Source of the DNA: Leucogyrophana mollusca
Taxonomy: Eukaryota; Basidiomycota; Agaricomycetes; Boletales
NCBI GenBank assembly: GCA_021014945.1
Contig: MU266404.1
Span: 1 to 64,000, forward strand
Length of the DNA stretch: 64,000 nt
Direction: 5' to 3'
Below are positions 9,794-22,839 of the stretch, piece by piece. A program made the position numbers and the translations under genes. The notes beneath the pieces were generated by a model. The model worked only from the letters and a program-made list of their open reading frames with translations. It was not told where the DNA came from and searched no databases. Positions within the stretch are counted from its first letter, which is position 1. The number at the start of each line of letters is the position of its first letter.

Positions 9794-12700
9794 ATGGAAT
9801 CGGTCACGGAAGAGTTCTCTCCTAAATCTCCACCAGTACACCACTCTCCGCGGCCTCACTGCAACCACACCAATGGCGACGCACGGCCAGAACTAGTTCA
9901 ATCAGAAGTCCAGTAAGGGACAATAACTTTCCTGTTATGTTTTTGTCTCATCCTTTCTTCAAGATTACAACAACTCTTTCTGCAGACACTCAAAAATGTG
10001 AAAGAATCTACCTTTGCCCCTCAACGGAGCGGAAACGACACTCGATCCAGTTTCTGGGCTACGTACCAACGGGAGGCGGATGAATATGACTCTGAGTTTC
10101 TTCGGAAATATCAAGACGACACGGATATGATCCTCGTTTTCGTGAGTTTGCACCACTGGTAGATAATTGTACCGTTTTCCTCAAATCAGTCCAAGGCTGG
10201 TATTTTCTCTGTCGTCAGCGCGATATTCATCACTTCCATGCAATCCAAGCTTAGCGCCGACCCCACCACTACCACCAACGCTCTTCTTATGCATCTGGTT
10301 CACGCGGTGGATAACAGCGCAATTTCTGGTCAGAACCCCGTTCCTCCAGCATGGAATGGTCCAGGCTCAACAGTGATCTGGTCACAATCCCTCATGTACG
10401 CTAGTCTCTGCGCGAACCTTCTCGCCGCCTTTGGCGGAGTGCTAGGGAAGCAGTGGCTATCCCACTATCGCCGGCGCGAAATTGGGATGATCGAAGAGCA
10501 CGCCAAACGTAGGCAACAGAAGCTCAATGGCCTCGAGGCATGGCATTTCCAAGCTGTGCTGGAAGTACTGCCCGTTTTATTGCAAACTTCATTCCTTTTG
10601 TTCGGTATTGCCCTCACTGCGCATGCCTGGACCCTCTCGTCAACTATTGGTGCTGTCGCCGTCGGAATCACCGCATTTGGGATCCTCTTCTACATCTCAA
10701 TTACAATCGCATCCCTGGTCTTCTCCGATTGCCCCTTCCAAACTCCGATGTCGAGAACCATCCAAGTACTTTGGAGACATCTACTTCGGTTCATCCTGTT
10801 CGCCTACGGCAAGAGGAAAGACATCGCGGCTGTGATTGCATGCACCGTACTGTTACCGATCGCCTGGGTCATCGATCGATGTCTCTATGTGGTACAACTG
10901 TTAAGGGATCCCGCGGTAGCCGTTCGGGCGGACCGTTTCTGGTGGACAGTGCAACTTCGCGTGCGCGCCACCTCTGGTTTACGTTTCGACATTGAATCTT
11001 CGCCAACCTCAACGCCGCCTCCGCGGGCCCCCCTGAAACTGCTTGTCCCGCAGCTTCCTACTAGCGCGCTCGAAGCACCTGCAATAAAATGGCTTCTCGA
11101 GACATCCACAAACCCTGACGCTATCGCAGTCGCTGCAAGGATGGTGCCGGAAGTAGAATGGCCAGTTGAACTCGATGCCTCAGCTGCATTCATGCAGCTG
11201 CAAAACACTTTCTTGGAATGTTTCATACACGAGGAGAACGGGTCGGAGAGTTGGAAGCTCTCGCCTTTTAGACGAGAGCTCGCGCTTACTTGTGGGAAAG
11301 CGTTGGTGCACTTATATTGCAACAGGTTGTACCTTCCGCGCAAGTATGGCGATCCGGTGGCTTTCCGGAATAGCGATCGATTATGTGCAGGCTTCGCTTG
11401 TCTCCAACGCGACGACTCCAACCAGAGTACAACGTCTTTGTTTGTCTGCGATCTGGCTCAGTTTATATTCACCCGCCGTTGGTGGCGCACCAGAAGCTTT
11501 CCCCAGGTGCCGGACTCCTCTACTATATGGCTGGTGCACCTACTTCCCCACCTGCTCTCCGATCCAGACTGTGGTCCCTCGGTGAGACAGAGGGCTGTTG
11601 AAGAGATCACAAGGCTGCTAACACATCCACTTCCATCCCGGAGCGTCCTCGCCGACTGCTTGCTGTCCGCTGCTATGGTGTTAGGTATAGGTGGCGACGT
11701 GGATAGGAAAGAGCTGGTGAGGGTCGATAAAAGGTAAGCTTACAGCTTGATTTACCGCCCAAAGCCATTCAATTAACTGATTACCCCCAGCTCGGCGACT
11801 GAGTTGCTACTTCGACGGCTACTGCAGCGTCTACCAACAGTATACAAGGTCACTGAAGCCTCCTCGGACCATGCGGCATCATATGCGAGGTCCCTTCTTC
11901 AACCCCTCTCCCTTTGCTTGGAAGGGGGAATACAGCCGAATTTTGGTACATGTGAATCGAAGGAGTGCGGCTGTGAAGTGGTGGAATGGGGCTGGCATAC
12001 TTGCCAATCATGGGTGGGGAAGATATGGGCCACCACGGAGCTGAGTCCGGCCGGCAGAGCGAGGTCCAGGGAGGAACGCCAATCGGACATGTGGAGAAAT
12101 GCGCGAGCAGCTCTCCATCTTAGCGCTGTAGCGTCTAGTGATTATGAAGACCGTGGCTCTGGCAGCAATCCGACTGGATGGCGTTTATGTTACGGGGGTC
12201 ATCGCGGTCGGCCGGTGATCAGTGGCCCCGAGTGGGCGATCCGCTTCTTGGACGACCACTATGAAGCGCAGGATTATGTAGCGGTCGCAGATACTTTCAC
12301 CATGCTCTCCCAAGCTCGCAACATTGAGCATTGGGCGGACTCGCCCGAATTCGTTAACGCCATTATCTTCGCGATGCAGCCGAACCGGCCGACTCGAGTT
12401 CGCCATACTGCTTTCCGTACTGCATGGGAAGTTAGAAAAGCCATGGGTTCCCCCGATGGCGCCGTACAATTCTTGTTATCCGACTTCGCTGCCGCCCTTT
12501 CCTCAGCTGCTTTGACCGACATCCTTCCTGCAGAAAACACCAGCGACACGGATTCCCTCGACAGGTTCCTTTACTATGACCGGGATCTCCACTACCTTCA
12601 AATCCTATACGCCCTCGCTCAGAACCCTGACGGCATCTGGGATTGTCATCTGCATGATCATGGCCATTTCGATAGATGCCTCAGCGTCGCCCGACTGGAT

Positions 12701-13057
12701 GCATCAGAGTTCCGGATGTTATCTCCGTATCTTGTCGGGGTGGTAGAGAGCCTTGAAGCGCGCGGTGCTGAGCTCGACTTCCTCGATGATTTTGATCAGG
12801 AGTTGCGTTCGAGACACCTCCGAGATGCTTGGTTCGACTTGTGTTACTCGCTTGGAGAAGATTCAGGCGATATCCAAGAACATGAAGATGTCCTACCAGC
12901 CCTCATAGCATTCACCTACAGATGTCGAGACACCAATGTTCCGGTGTCCTTCGACAATGAATGGGTTGTTGGGGTACGCGATAACCTTCGAAAACACATA
13001 CCAGACAGTCCAATGATCGGTTCATTGGAGGGGTTGATAGCGTCCTGGCCCAAGTAG
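9794..13057 (+). CDS. DUF6535-domain multi-pass membrane protein, 1035 aa
   Basis: The N-terminal region matches the basidiomycete DUF6535 family, whose function is unknown. Exons are 9794-9912, 9964-10141, 10190-11733 and 11791-13057, with introns of 48-57 nt. The first acceptor (aag at 9963) was chosen because it keeps phase; the stronger tgcag nearby does not. The family signature begins near residue 70 (SFWATYQREADEYDSEFL) and continues through FSVVSAIFITSMQSKL. Then come the first hydrophobic segment (SLMYASLCANLLAAFGGVLG), the KQWL..Y motif, a paired hydrophobic region (VLPVLLQTSFLLFG; GILFYISITIASLVF) and another (AAVIACTVLLPIAWVI). The remaining ~750 residues are soluble and helical-looking, with no domain I recognise. 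The gene is intact. Confidence 0.85.
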
Positions 13058-13983
13058 CTGATTCGCTGATGTATTACTTTTACCAAGAACTCTCCTTGTA
13101 CATGCTATCGTATATACTAGAGCCTACAGCCTTTTTGCTGTCGCTGAGCTCGCGGGCAGTGGCGCCTTGGGCGTCGCAATTACAGCTTCACCCGAATGTA
13201 ATAGCACACAATACCGGATGATAATTTATGTATCTTTACATGGCCTTGCCAATTGAAAGTAGCGTCCGTGTCGCAGCTGAAGCGCTGAAGACCGTCGGTG
13301 TGTAAGTTCTGTTGGTTGCAATGTTCAAGTTACACTTGGGCGCGTGGCACAGCCACAGTTTTTAGAGTCATCGACAAAGCACCCACGTTGGGTCGTGATG
13401 CCGTCGCATTTCTCGCCGCTCGAATATATATCCCTTTCGCTCAATAACCCAATGCTTGGCCCCATCCCGACCTTCCAAGCTGTACTAGCACATCGCGCAT
13501 GGGAGAGTCGGACGAAGTTAGCACATATTCTCTTTCTATGCGGCCCCACGTCTCGCGAAGGCGGAACATCCTGCTGACTGCATGGGGCATTCTGCTGATA
13601 CTGTGTCAGATTTCATGTGGTGCAGGATGATAGTTGAGCCGTGGAACGTCTTTAACATTTGCATTCCTGCAAGTCAAGTGGTCGTCCTCGACTCGGAGCT
13701 TGAGGCGCTTGTGCTCTTATCGGTGAAGATATGTAGCCGTGGCAGCCACATTTCGAGGTATTTTCTACCCCTTATCACTCTCTGCATTCGGGTACACTCT
13801 GTCAGACAAAACACACGCTGTTGTAATGCTTGTTCCAGATCCATCCGCCTATCTCATGACCAGAAGCCACATGAACGCTTGTCTACTAAGAATGGCGCAT
13901 CCCATGTGAGTGTTTGGGTTCTCTGAGAGTACCTGTTTAAATACCTCGGGACTGCCATAGTTCAGTGACACTTGCAGACCGTC
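13058..13983. other. Intergenic region upstream of the S9 peptidase pair
   Basis: I see only short overlapping open frames here. It should contain the 3' region of the DUF6535 gene and the promoter of the first S9 peptidase. Confidence 0.5.
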
Positions 13984-16601
13984 ATGTCCTTCCGGGTTGA
14001 TTACGGGGATCTCGAATTCGAGAGACCAGCAGACAAGATAAAGACCAATAACGTTCCACCAGTCCCAGGACGTATTTTCGATGGAATGAAAGCATATGAA
14101 GATGCTGCTCGAGGTAGGCTCACCTTCAATCGAGAGATCGTCGAGTTATCTATACTACTGTTTGCAGGATTTCATCTCGTTTCCTTCGAGCGCACGGTCA
14201 AAGATGCAGCAGGACAAGATGTTCCAGGAGGAATAATAGTGTCGCATCGCCCAGCTACAGCCCAGGTTTCACAGTTATTCCGGCTATCGCTGGATGCATC
14301 TAAGACCGATCTCGAGCGCATAACGCACTTTGACACTGGAACCGGAAGAATCATCTCTGATTTTGCGACAATTGCTTGCGACGATTGGCGAGGGTTCCAC
14401 AGAGGTGGAGGTGCGATCATGGTGATGGATCTCGACGGAAGCGAGCACTTTCAACTATGGCACGTATCCAGCTTCTTCCTGATCTGCGTGATGGTTTGAA
14501 GATGTTTGTAGGCGCTATTGGGAGGACCCCTATTCTGAACAGATCCTTCCAAGTGTCGATGGAGAACTTGACAATTTCCCGGGCAAGGGCCGCATCGAAC
14601 GTTTGACACATGACGATTTCAGGTATCAGAATATAGTCGTGTCCCCTTCAAACAAGTGCGTTCTTGGCCCTATTTAAACGTGGCTTGCCCAATCCGACTG
14701 TTGCAGGTTGATGGCATTCTCCTCCAACAAGGAGAACAATGTCGACACTTTGATATACCTCACTGACCTCACTGGTTCAAGCACAGGAGCAAAGGCAGAC
14801 ACAGCGCCATTTACGCTTCCATCAAGGTTGATTACTCCGACAGCTGGACATGGGACCACGCACTGGACTGTCCATGATTTCTCAGTTGACGACAAGCACC
14901 TCGTTCTCACCAAGGATTTTGGCAACGCTTACAAACTGCTCTATCTCGTTGACATCTCGGGGCCAAAGCCAACAGCACCGGAACTTGTAGTGCTTCCGCA
15001 TTTGACAGAAAAGGAGGAGGACACAGTGTACGAGCAAGCGAAATTCTCTCGCCATCCGGACCAGCCACATTTGCTCTATCTTATCACTAACGGATATGGC
15101 GATTTCAATTCGGTTATAGCGTACGATTTGCAGTCCCGCGCCGTAGTACACATAACCACCCCTAATCCCGACCTCCGCCCATACCGCCAGATCTCTTGGG
15201 ATGTCGAGAGTCTGAAGGTGACATCCGGGAGTATCTTGTTCCTCGCAAATATCGAAGGCTGGAGTAGCCTCTTTGCTGTGCCGCTGTCTGGGCCATTTAG
15301 GGACACGGTGATCGAGGTACAGATGGATCACGAGGGTGGCTGGTTATCCTGCCTCCCGAACGCGCTCAGCGAGAAACCCAACGAGGTTGTCTTCAACTTG
15401 ACATCTTACCGCTCGCGAGGCTTTCTAGGCAAGGTGGATGTTTCTTTGATGTTCAATAGTGTCGAAAAGGATGGCAACGGCAATGCCTACATCTCCACTT
15501 CGGCGACTGTCTACCGCCAGGCGGCTGCACCTCTAGACCCACACGCCGTCGCGCCCAAGCTCATCAGGTTCAAGAGCTTTGATGGGCTGGAGGTCCCTGC
15601 ATTGTACTATCACCCCAACAATGGCAATTCGGTCGTCCCTGCTATTATTGGGATACATGGTGGTCCTGAATGGCAGGCTACAGCAGAGTTCCGAACGTAA
15701 GCATGATTCTGATGCCTTAACTACTGCTGCTCATCGGTAACTGTAGGCCAACCCATGGTTATCTGTTGAACGAGTTGGGCTGTGCGATCATTTACCCGAA
15801 TGTTCGCGGAAGCACGGGGTATGGTAAGAGATATATGGCGGCTGACGATGTTCAAAAGCGAGAAGATTCAGTAAAGTTCGCCAATGGACTATTGTGGTCG
15901 CCCGATGTGATCAACTAATTTTCGCTCCAGAGACATCGGTGCCCTCTTGGATCATATCACCAATGAAATGAAGGATGAGCTGGACTCTGCCCGAATCGCT
16001 GTTATTGGGAACTCTTGTGAGCCCTTACGTTTAATGGAGCCAGGCCATCGTTGACCGCTTGAAGACGGAGGATACATGGTCTTCGTAGGTTACCGCTTTC
16101 TTCTAGGTCGAAATTGGCTGATGATGTTGATTATAGGCCAGTCTCTCTCAATACTCTCATAAGATCGCCTGCGGAAACGCCAACTTCGGTATCGCTCATT
16201 GGCCATCCTTCCTGCAGAACACTGCGGCCGTACGGCGAGCGAACCGCAGGCGTGAGTATGGCGACGAAACAATTCCGGAGATCCGGGAATTCCTCGAGAG
16301 AATATCCCCCGTGAATAACGCGTCGAAGATTGCTGTGCCATTGTTGATCACGCACGGCGAGACCGACACTCGCGTCACTGTCCACGAAGCGGTCAACATG
16401 TATAGCATCATCTCAAAGAACGTGCACTCAGAACTTGTTATTTGCGAGATGGAGGGTCACGGTATGTTCCCTAACCTTCGCGATTGGTTTGTTGCTGAAC
16501 TCGCCTGTGCAGGTTACAAGCAGAAGAGCGTTATCGAGTATACGAATGCAGCGGCAATCCTCTTCTTGGAACGCTTCCTCCTGAAAAAGGCGAATTTGTG
16601 A
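13984..16601 (+). CDS. S9-family serine peptidase (prolyl-oligopeptidase/acylaminoacyl-peptidase type), copy A, 734 aa
   Basis: The predicted enzyme cleaves short peptides with a Ser-Asp-His triad. Exons are 13984-14113, 14168-14459, 14512-14655, 14707-15696, 15747-15875, 15931-16016, 16065-16084, 16137-16461 and 16513-16601. An N-terminal beta-propeller-like part precedes an alpha/beta hydrolase domain. The nucleophile is Ser590 in GNSYGGYM, the acid is Asp674 in HGETD and the base is His705 in EMEGH. The Tyr codon after Ser590 is split by an intron. Intron 2 (14460-14511) must use a GC donor; copy B has GT there. No signal peptide is seen, so a cytosolic place is likely. The start at 13984 aligns with copy B. 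The gene looks functional if the GC donor is spliced. Confidence 0.85.
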
Positions 16602-16922
16602 ATGTTTTAACGAACACTGTAGCGGGTTCTTACGCAAAATGCGTATAAAATGGATTCGATGAACAGAAAGGATCATGTCAGAGATGATGAACGGTGGGTA
16701 CTTGGCCTGAGTACTGAGTGAAGAATTAGTCAGCGAGTAATTTATGCTTGCTTTGGTGATGGGGTTAATTTCTACTGTCCCAGTTTAATTTCGATGTACT
16801 CCACACTTAAAGAACAAGCTTATCGGACTATAGATAGGTTGAATGATGGTCGCTACAGTCTCGAAACTGCCCGGTGCCCATATCACGCCTTATCTTCTTT
16901 CCAACTTCCCTGGTGAAGAATC
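16602..16922. other. Spacer between the tandem S9 peptidase genes
   Basis: This is the only sequence separating the two copies. It must hold the copy A terminator and the copy B promoter. No other feature is seen. Confidence 0.55.
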
Positions 16923-19557
16923 ATGACGGTAAACTATGACAACCTGGAATTCACCAGACCCGCGACGCGTATAAAGGCGGTCAATGTACCGGCTGTTCCA
17001 CAGCGCATCTTCGATGGCATGAAGTCATACGAAGACGCTTCTCGAGGTATGACCATAATATCCTCGCTCCAATCGTCTTGTCTTGACTTATCGTGACGAA
17101 CGACGAGGTTTTATCATGCTTGGATATGAGCGCACTATTAAAGACGCAGACGGACAGGACGTCGGTGGCGGAATCATCCTATACCACCGACCGGAATCAG
17201 CCCAAGTCTCCCAGGTGTACCGGATGTCGACTGATCCCTCCACCACCCAGCTAGAACGTCTCACCTATTTCGACATGGGTACAGGCCGAACGGTCACCAC
17301 CTTTTGCTCCATTGCTGGCGAAGACTGGCGAGGAATCTATCGAGGAGGAGGAGCTATTATGGTCATGGATCTGGACGGGAATGAGCAATTTCAGTTGTGG
17401 TATGCGCACACTCTCACGCGTCTTCACACCTCATTCCCGCCTTTAGGCGATATTGGGAGGATGCCTTCTGCGAGCAAGTCTTGCCAAGGATAGATGGAGA
17501 ACTCGATAACCTTCCCGGGAAAGGCCGTATTGAAAGGTTGACCAATGACGGTTTCAAGTATACCGGTGTTGTGATTTCGCAAACTGACAAGTGCACTTAT
17601 GGTCTTACTCTTGTTATGCTCGTTACGCTTAGACGTGCTACAGATTTATGGCGTTTTGCTCGAATAAGGAAAACAAGAGGGACACGCTGGTCTACGTTGC
17701 TGACTTGGTCGATTCGCACACGGGCGCGACCGCCGACGAGACTCCATTCGTCCTTCCGTCCAGATTGATAACTCCAACCACTGGACAGGGAACGACGCAA
17801 TGGGCCGTCGAGAGCATTTCCATCGATGATAAATATGTTTTGATTACAAAAATCATCAGTTCATCTTACAGGCCCATGTACACTGTCGACATCTCTGGGC
17901 CGGAACCTGCAGTCCCACAGCTCATCATACTCCCCCAATCTTCGGAGAAAGAAGAGGAGACCGCGACAACTTTCCCCAGATTCTCTCGAGACCCTGAGAT
18001 GCCTCATGTCATCTACGCCGTCACGAATGCTTACGGTGATTTCGATTCCATTGTCTCATACGATATCCAGGCACAGTCCGTCACACATATCACCACTCCT
18101 CAACCCGATTTGCATGCTCTGAGGCCTATTCCGTGGGGCATTCAGAGCCTCAAGGTTACGAGCGAGAGCCTCCTCTTCACAGCAAATGTCGAGGGCTGGA
18201 GCGACGTCTTCGTAATGCCTCTCTCCGGACCACAGAAAAATCTAGTCATCGAAGTCCAGTTAGATTGGGAGAGAGGGTGGATCACCTGTCACCCGAATAA
18301 TGTGAATGGAAAGCCGAGCGAAGTGATCCTCAAACTTTCATCATACCGCTCAAGAGGATTTGTCGCTCGCATGGATATTTCCTTGGAACTTCGCAACATA
18401 ACGATGGATGCGAATGGACACGCATGTATTTCTGCTTCTCTGGAGACTTACAGCCAAGCAGCAGCCGTTCCTGATCCGAAGGCAATTGCACCCCAATTGA
18501 TCAAGTTCAAGAGCTTCGATGGGTTGGAGATCCCAGCTATGTACTATCATCCTAACAGTGGTCACTCGATTGTGCCGGTGCTTATTGGGATCCACGGCGG
18601 GCCAGCGTCGCAAGCTACAGCACAATATCGGACGTGAGTACGCCCACATCATCGTGGCACCAGATCGACAATAGCAACATTAGGCCTACTCACGGTTATT
18701 TGCTCAACGAGCTCGGATGTGCGATCATCTACCCCAATGTGCGAGGAAGTTCAGGATATGGAAAGAAGTATCAGGCAGCCGATGATGTTGAGAAGCGCGA
18801 AGATTCGGTGAAGTATGTGGCTAACCTTTGACTGTGGTAGCGCGGACTGAGAGGTATCTCAGAGATATTGGTGCGCTCTTAGATCACATTGACAAAAACC
18901 TCAAGGACCAATTGGACTCTGCTCGCATCGCCCTGACGGGAGGGTCATGTAAGTGATGATCCATCCCTAGTGTCACTCGATAATCGATGTTTCCTTTGGT
19001 TTAGATGGAGGCTATATGGTTTATGTGCGCCATGTCTCTCTGTCGAACGCGGGACCATCTAATGAACCCTTCTGGAACTAGGCCAGTCTCACCTATTATT
19101 CATCCAAGGTCATCTGTGGAATCGCAAACTTCGGGATCGCGCACTGGCCTTCTTTCCTACAGAATACTGCGGCCGTCCGACGTGCAAATCGTAGGCGTGA
19201 ATATGGAGATGAGACTGTCCCAGAGATCAGAGAATTTCTCGAAACAATCTCGCCTATCAATAACGCCCCCAAGATCACCGTACCGTTGCTGATTACGCAC
19301 GGAGAGACCGACAGTCGTGTCACTGTTGACGAAGCGATTAATATGTATGCGATCATCTCGAAGAGTGTACACACAGAGCTCGTCATTTGTGAGATGGAGG
19401 GACATGGTATGTTTTGGCTCATGAATACAATGGTCGCGAAACTAAAGCTAGAATTTGACGCTTTGAAGGTTATAAGCAGAAGAGCGTTATCGAGTATACC
19501 AATGCGGCAGCTATTCTGTTCCTGGAACACTACCTTTTATCCCAGTCCAGTTTGTAG
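16923..19557 (+). CDS. S9-family serine peptidase, copy B (tandem paralogue), 732 aa
   Basis: This is a second intact copy of the upstream peptidase with the same nine-exon plan: 16923-17046, 17108-17399, 17447-17590, 17644-18633, 18684-18812, 18863-18948, 19005-19024, 19082-19406 and 19469-19557. Exons 2-9 have exactly the same lengths as in copy A (292, 144, 990, 129, 86, 20, 325, 89 nt), so the pair arose by tandem duplication. The protein sequences have diverged substantially. The triad is Ser588 in GGSYGGYM, Asp in HGETDSRV and His in EMEGH. Every intron here has a GT donor. The C-terminus differs (ends SQSSL; copy A ends KKANL), and neither is a clear peroxisomal or ER signal. No signal peptide is present. 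Confidence 0.88.
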
Positions 19558-20244
19558 ACTATCCGGTTTGTTGCTCATTCTTATTTTGTTGGGGCGAACC
19601 CATGCTACTGGTCGCTTGTTCGGATGTTGCAAGGGATGGAATGCTGATTTTTACGAGTACCCTCCGCGGATATCTGAAAATTAGGTGCGCATGTCGTTTG
19701 TGTTTCTCACATCGCCTTCAAAGCCGCTAACTTGGCGAATATATCTACAGAGCATACCCCCGCGCCGCTTCATCTAAATTTCCTAATCTCACTCCGCGCG
19801 ATAATCCTGATCCCCTTGGAAGAGTTATTATGGTGCCATGAGGGCAGGTGTTGTGGCTGGCCTCATCGATGGTACAAGTTTTACGTGGGGGGTCGGGAAT
19901 GAGACAAGTTTCTCAATTCATCCCGCACACGAGGCGATTTCGCCGATATCATACCGGCACTCTTTGTACCGCTCTACTGACGATGTTGACAGTGATGTCT
20001 GATATGTCTCGCGTCCTGACCAGTGATTTTGCAGGAATGGATATATCTTCGGCCCCAGTGGGAATTTAATGGCTGTCGTTGCTTCTGCGGGGCTCCGAAT
20101 AACACCTCGTGACGCTCTCGCTCCAACATGTGAACAGCGCATCCTCGGTGAGTGGTCGGACAATGTTCAAAATATAACTTGGGCTCTAGTCATTTATAAG
20201 GCTGAGCAGGTGATGGAGAGTACGCGCGCAAGTCGATATCCGCT
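19558..20244. other. Intergenic region upstream of the carboxylesterase
   Basis: No gene is supported. It should contain the promoter of the carboxylesterase and the 3' region of S9 peptidase copy B. Confidence 0.5.
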
Positions 20245-22417
20245 ATGAAGCTCTTGACATCGGTTTCACTTGCTCTGAGTCTGGCTGTGTTTCGAACAGC
20301 CCTGGCTCAGGACTTACCTGACCCTCTCATTCGTAACACGACTTCTGGTACAGTCCTCGGTTATCTTGATACGACTACCACCTCCGTGGACTTGTACAAA
20401 TGGTATGGCATCAATTTTGCAGCTACCACTGCTGGCGCAAATAGATGGAGGCCACCTCAACCCTACTACTCCGAGACCTTGATCAATGCGACGGCTATGG
20501 GCGCAGCATGCATGCAGGGCATCTATAACGCCGGAAACGGGACACAGAACCAAAGCGAGGATTGCTTGTTTGTTAACGTCGTGGCTCCCGTTGGAGCCAG
20601 CAACCTTCCAGTATATGTCTACTCATTGTGAGCACACATCTCTGTCCACCATCTCAAACATCTAACTTGGCCCGAATCAGTGGCGGTGGATTTGACAGGT
20701 TCGTATAACTCTTGTGTACGGAGACTGAGCTGTGTTTATGAACATTCCCGATGCAGCAACGCAGCATCTGACCCGAAGATCGACGGTTCGTGGCTTGCAG
20801 CTAGGGACATCGTTTTCGTCAGCTACAATTACCGTTTGGCCCTTTGGGCGTTCCCGAGCTCCCCAGAGATTGCAGCAGCTGGTGAGACGCAAAACTTGGC
20901 GGTACTTGATACCCGTGCAGCCGTCGAGTGGACTGTAGCCAACATCGCAAACTTCGGCGGTGATCCAACTAAAATAACGTTCGGAGGTGAATCCGTCGGT
21001 GCAGGTAAGCAACTCAGGTGAATGCACACCGTCAACCTCTTTACAGAACTTTCCAGAGATGACGCTCTACTACTTGGGGGCTTACTGGGAAAACCCCCTT
21101 ATCCGAGGAGCTGTCATGCAGAGCTCAGATAGTACGCTTCCATGTCCGAGTTCTAGTCTTTGACTCCGTGTTTATAGCGACCCTTAGCTTCACAGCCCAT
21201 GTGGCCGCTTGGCCAGCAGCTGGATATCATCGCTCAGAACCAGTCCTGCCCAACTGGGGTTGGGCAACTTGACTGCCTTCGAACAAAGGATGCTTTTGCA
21301 CTCCAAGCTGTTCTTATCGATTCAGGGGCCCAGTTCCAGCCCGTCATCGACAACATCACTGTCTTCTCGGACCCTGTGAGGTTGCAGATCATTGAACAAA
21401 CTGCGAGAGTGCCATTGCTTATCGGTAACAACAAGGTACGACACCTCTATTCACCAACGACCACACAGCCTAACTCGTCGCGACAAAGAACGAAGGTCAA
21501 ACTATCGTCAACGGCGAACCCACATCGTACACGAACGAGACAGCATATATGTAAGTGTACATCTGCGGACTTGTCCCGCCATGCTCAATAAGAATGATGC
21601 ACAGTCGAAGCAATAACCTCAACTTCCCTATGGCTAACGTCGATGTAGTCCTCGGCATGTACCCGTCTCCCTCAGAACAATATCCATCGATCATCAATGC
21701 TACATCTGCTATGTGGCGCGATGCACACATGATCTGTTTGTCGAGTAACTTGGCAATGTGGCGGACGCAGCTGCTGAAACTCCCTGTTTGGCGGTACGAG
21801 TTCGCTCTCGTTGCGGATAACCTCAATGCCGAAGGTGCTTCCATTGGAACGTTCCATGGTGGGTGATCCTGTCCACACAAGACGTCATCGCTTACATTCA
21901 GGCAGGCGAGGACATCCAATTCGTGATGGGGTGAGTCCTATCTTCTCGTGAAAGAGGCTCGTGTATAAATCTGGCTTCAAACAGAACGCTATATACTATC
22001 GCAGATCAGGCACCTTACATCCCAGCCACTCCATTTGAATGGAATGTTTCCGATTACATGGTCACTGCATGGACCAACTTCATCAAAGGTAGGCCCGTGT
22101 CTATTGCAGCACGGAGATCGCTCGAATGCTCAAAACTCCCCTGTGTAGACCCCGAGCTGGGCCCCCAAATTCCGGGGTGGAACCAGTATGATCCCTCGGA
22201 CCCGACCACTCTCGCGCTCCTTGGTATCTCCGAAACGGGTGCTTTACCTGGCAATGCAACTGCCAGGGACTGGACTTGCCAGTACTGGAACCAGGTTCTG
22301 CCATTGTTTCCCCGGGTATGTACTATTTGTCTCCTTCTTGTGTTACTTGACTGATAAGATTTATCACAACTACAGACGTATCCCGATTGTGGTACTTGGA
22401 CGTGCGACACATCTTAA
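20245..22417 (+). CDS. Secreted type-B carboxylesterase/lipase, 541 aa
   Basis: The predicted extracellular enzyme hydrolyses carboxylic esters and is related to fungal cholesterol esterase/lipase-type proteins. Eleven exons: 20245-20627, 20681-20698, 20757-21004, 21057-21131, 21188-21435, 21489-21550, 21605-21858, 21906-21930, 21985-22088, 22149-22315 and 22376-22417. Several acceptors (21056, 21187, 21905) were picked over nearer AGs because only they keep the frame. A signal peptide (KLLTSVSLALSLAVF, ending ALA) is followed by the family N-terminus with YKWYGINFA, SEDCLFVNV and the GGGF oxyanion loop. The triad is Ser213 (GGESVGA), Glu326 (GNNKNEG) and His429 (FHGED). Exon 2 is only 18 nt. 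Cysteines near the C-terminus suggest a disulfide. Confidence 0.9.
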
Positions 22418-22839
22418 ACCTTGCCTCCCGCAGATTCACTGTGGATTACTACATGTCCTTTTACCTCGAAAATTAGAAAACTTCTTCTCGTATTGCAGTA
22501 ACAATTGTGCTCCCGCGATGGCGCATCGAGAACCGGATTCGGATTCATGAGTGACAAGAACGTTCCACTTCCAGTATCTGTACATCTTGACATCGTTACA
22601 AGTGGGTAGTTGTTGTTGTGGGAAACTGACCAATACCCAGTACTCGTACTCCGAAGTGGCCATATCCTGGCCAGTGAAAGTGGACGTGATCATCGTCGTT
22701 CAAGAGCTACATAAATGCGCAACATTAGAAGTTGTCTTTAAAGGACACGCGCTACTTGACCCACTGCATATAGCTTCCCCCAGCTCCGAGATACTTGGCT
22801 TGGATTGTTCATGTTCTTTCCTTCTTGTCGCTGTGAAGG
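22418..22839. other. Short intergenic region
   Basis: No gene is seen. It lies between the carboxylesterase stop and the DUF1308 gene start on the same strand. Confidence 0.5.

Noticed and set aside
13984..16601. S9 copy A as a pseudogene because of the GC donor
   Set aside because: All nine exons are open, the triad is intact and GC donors are used by fungi, so loss of function is not shown.
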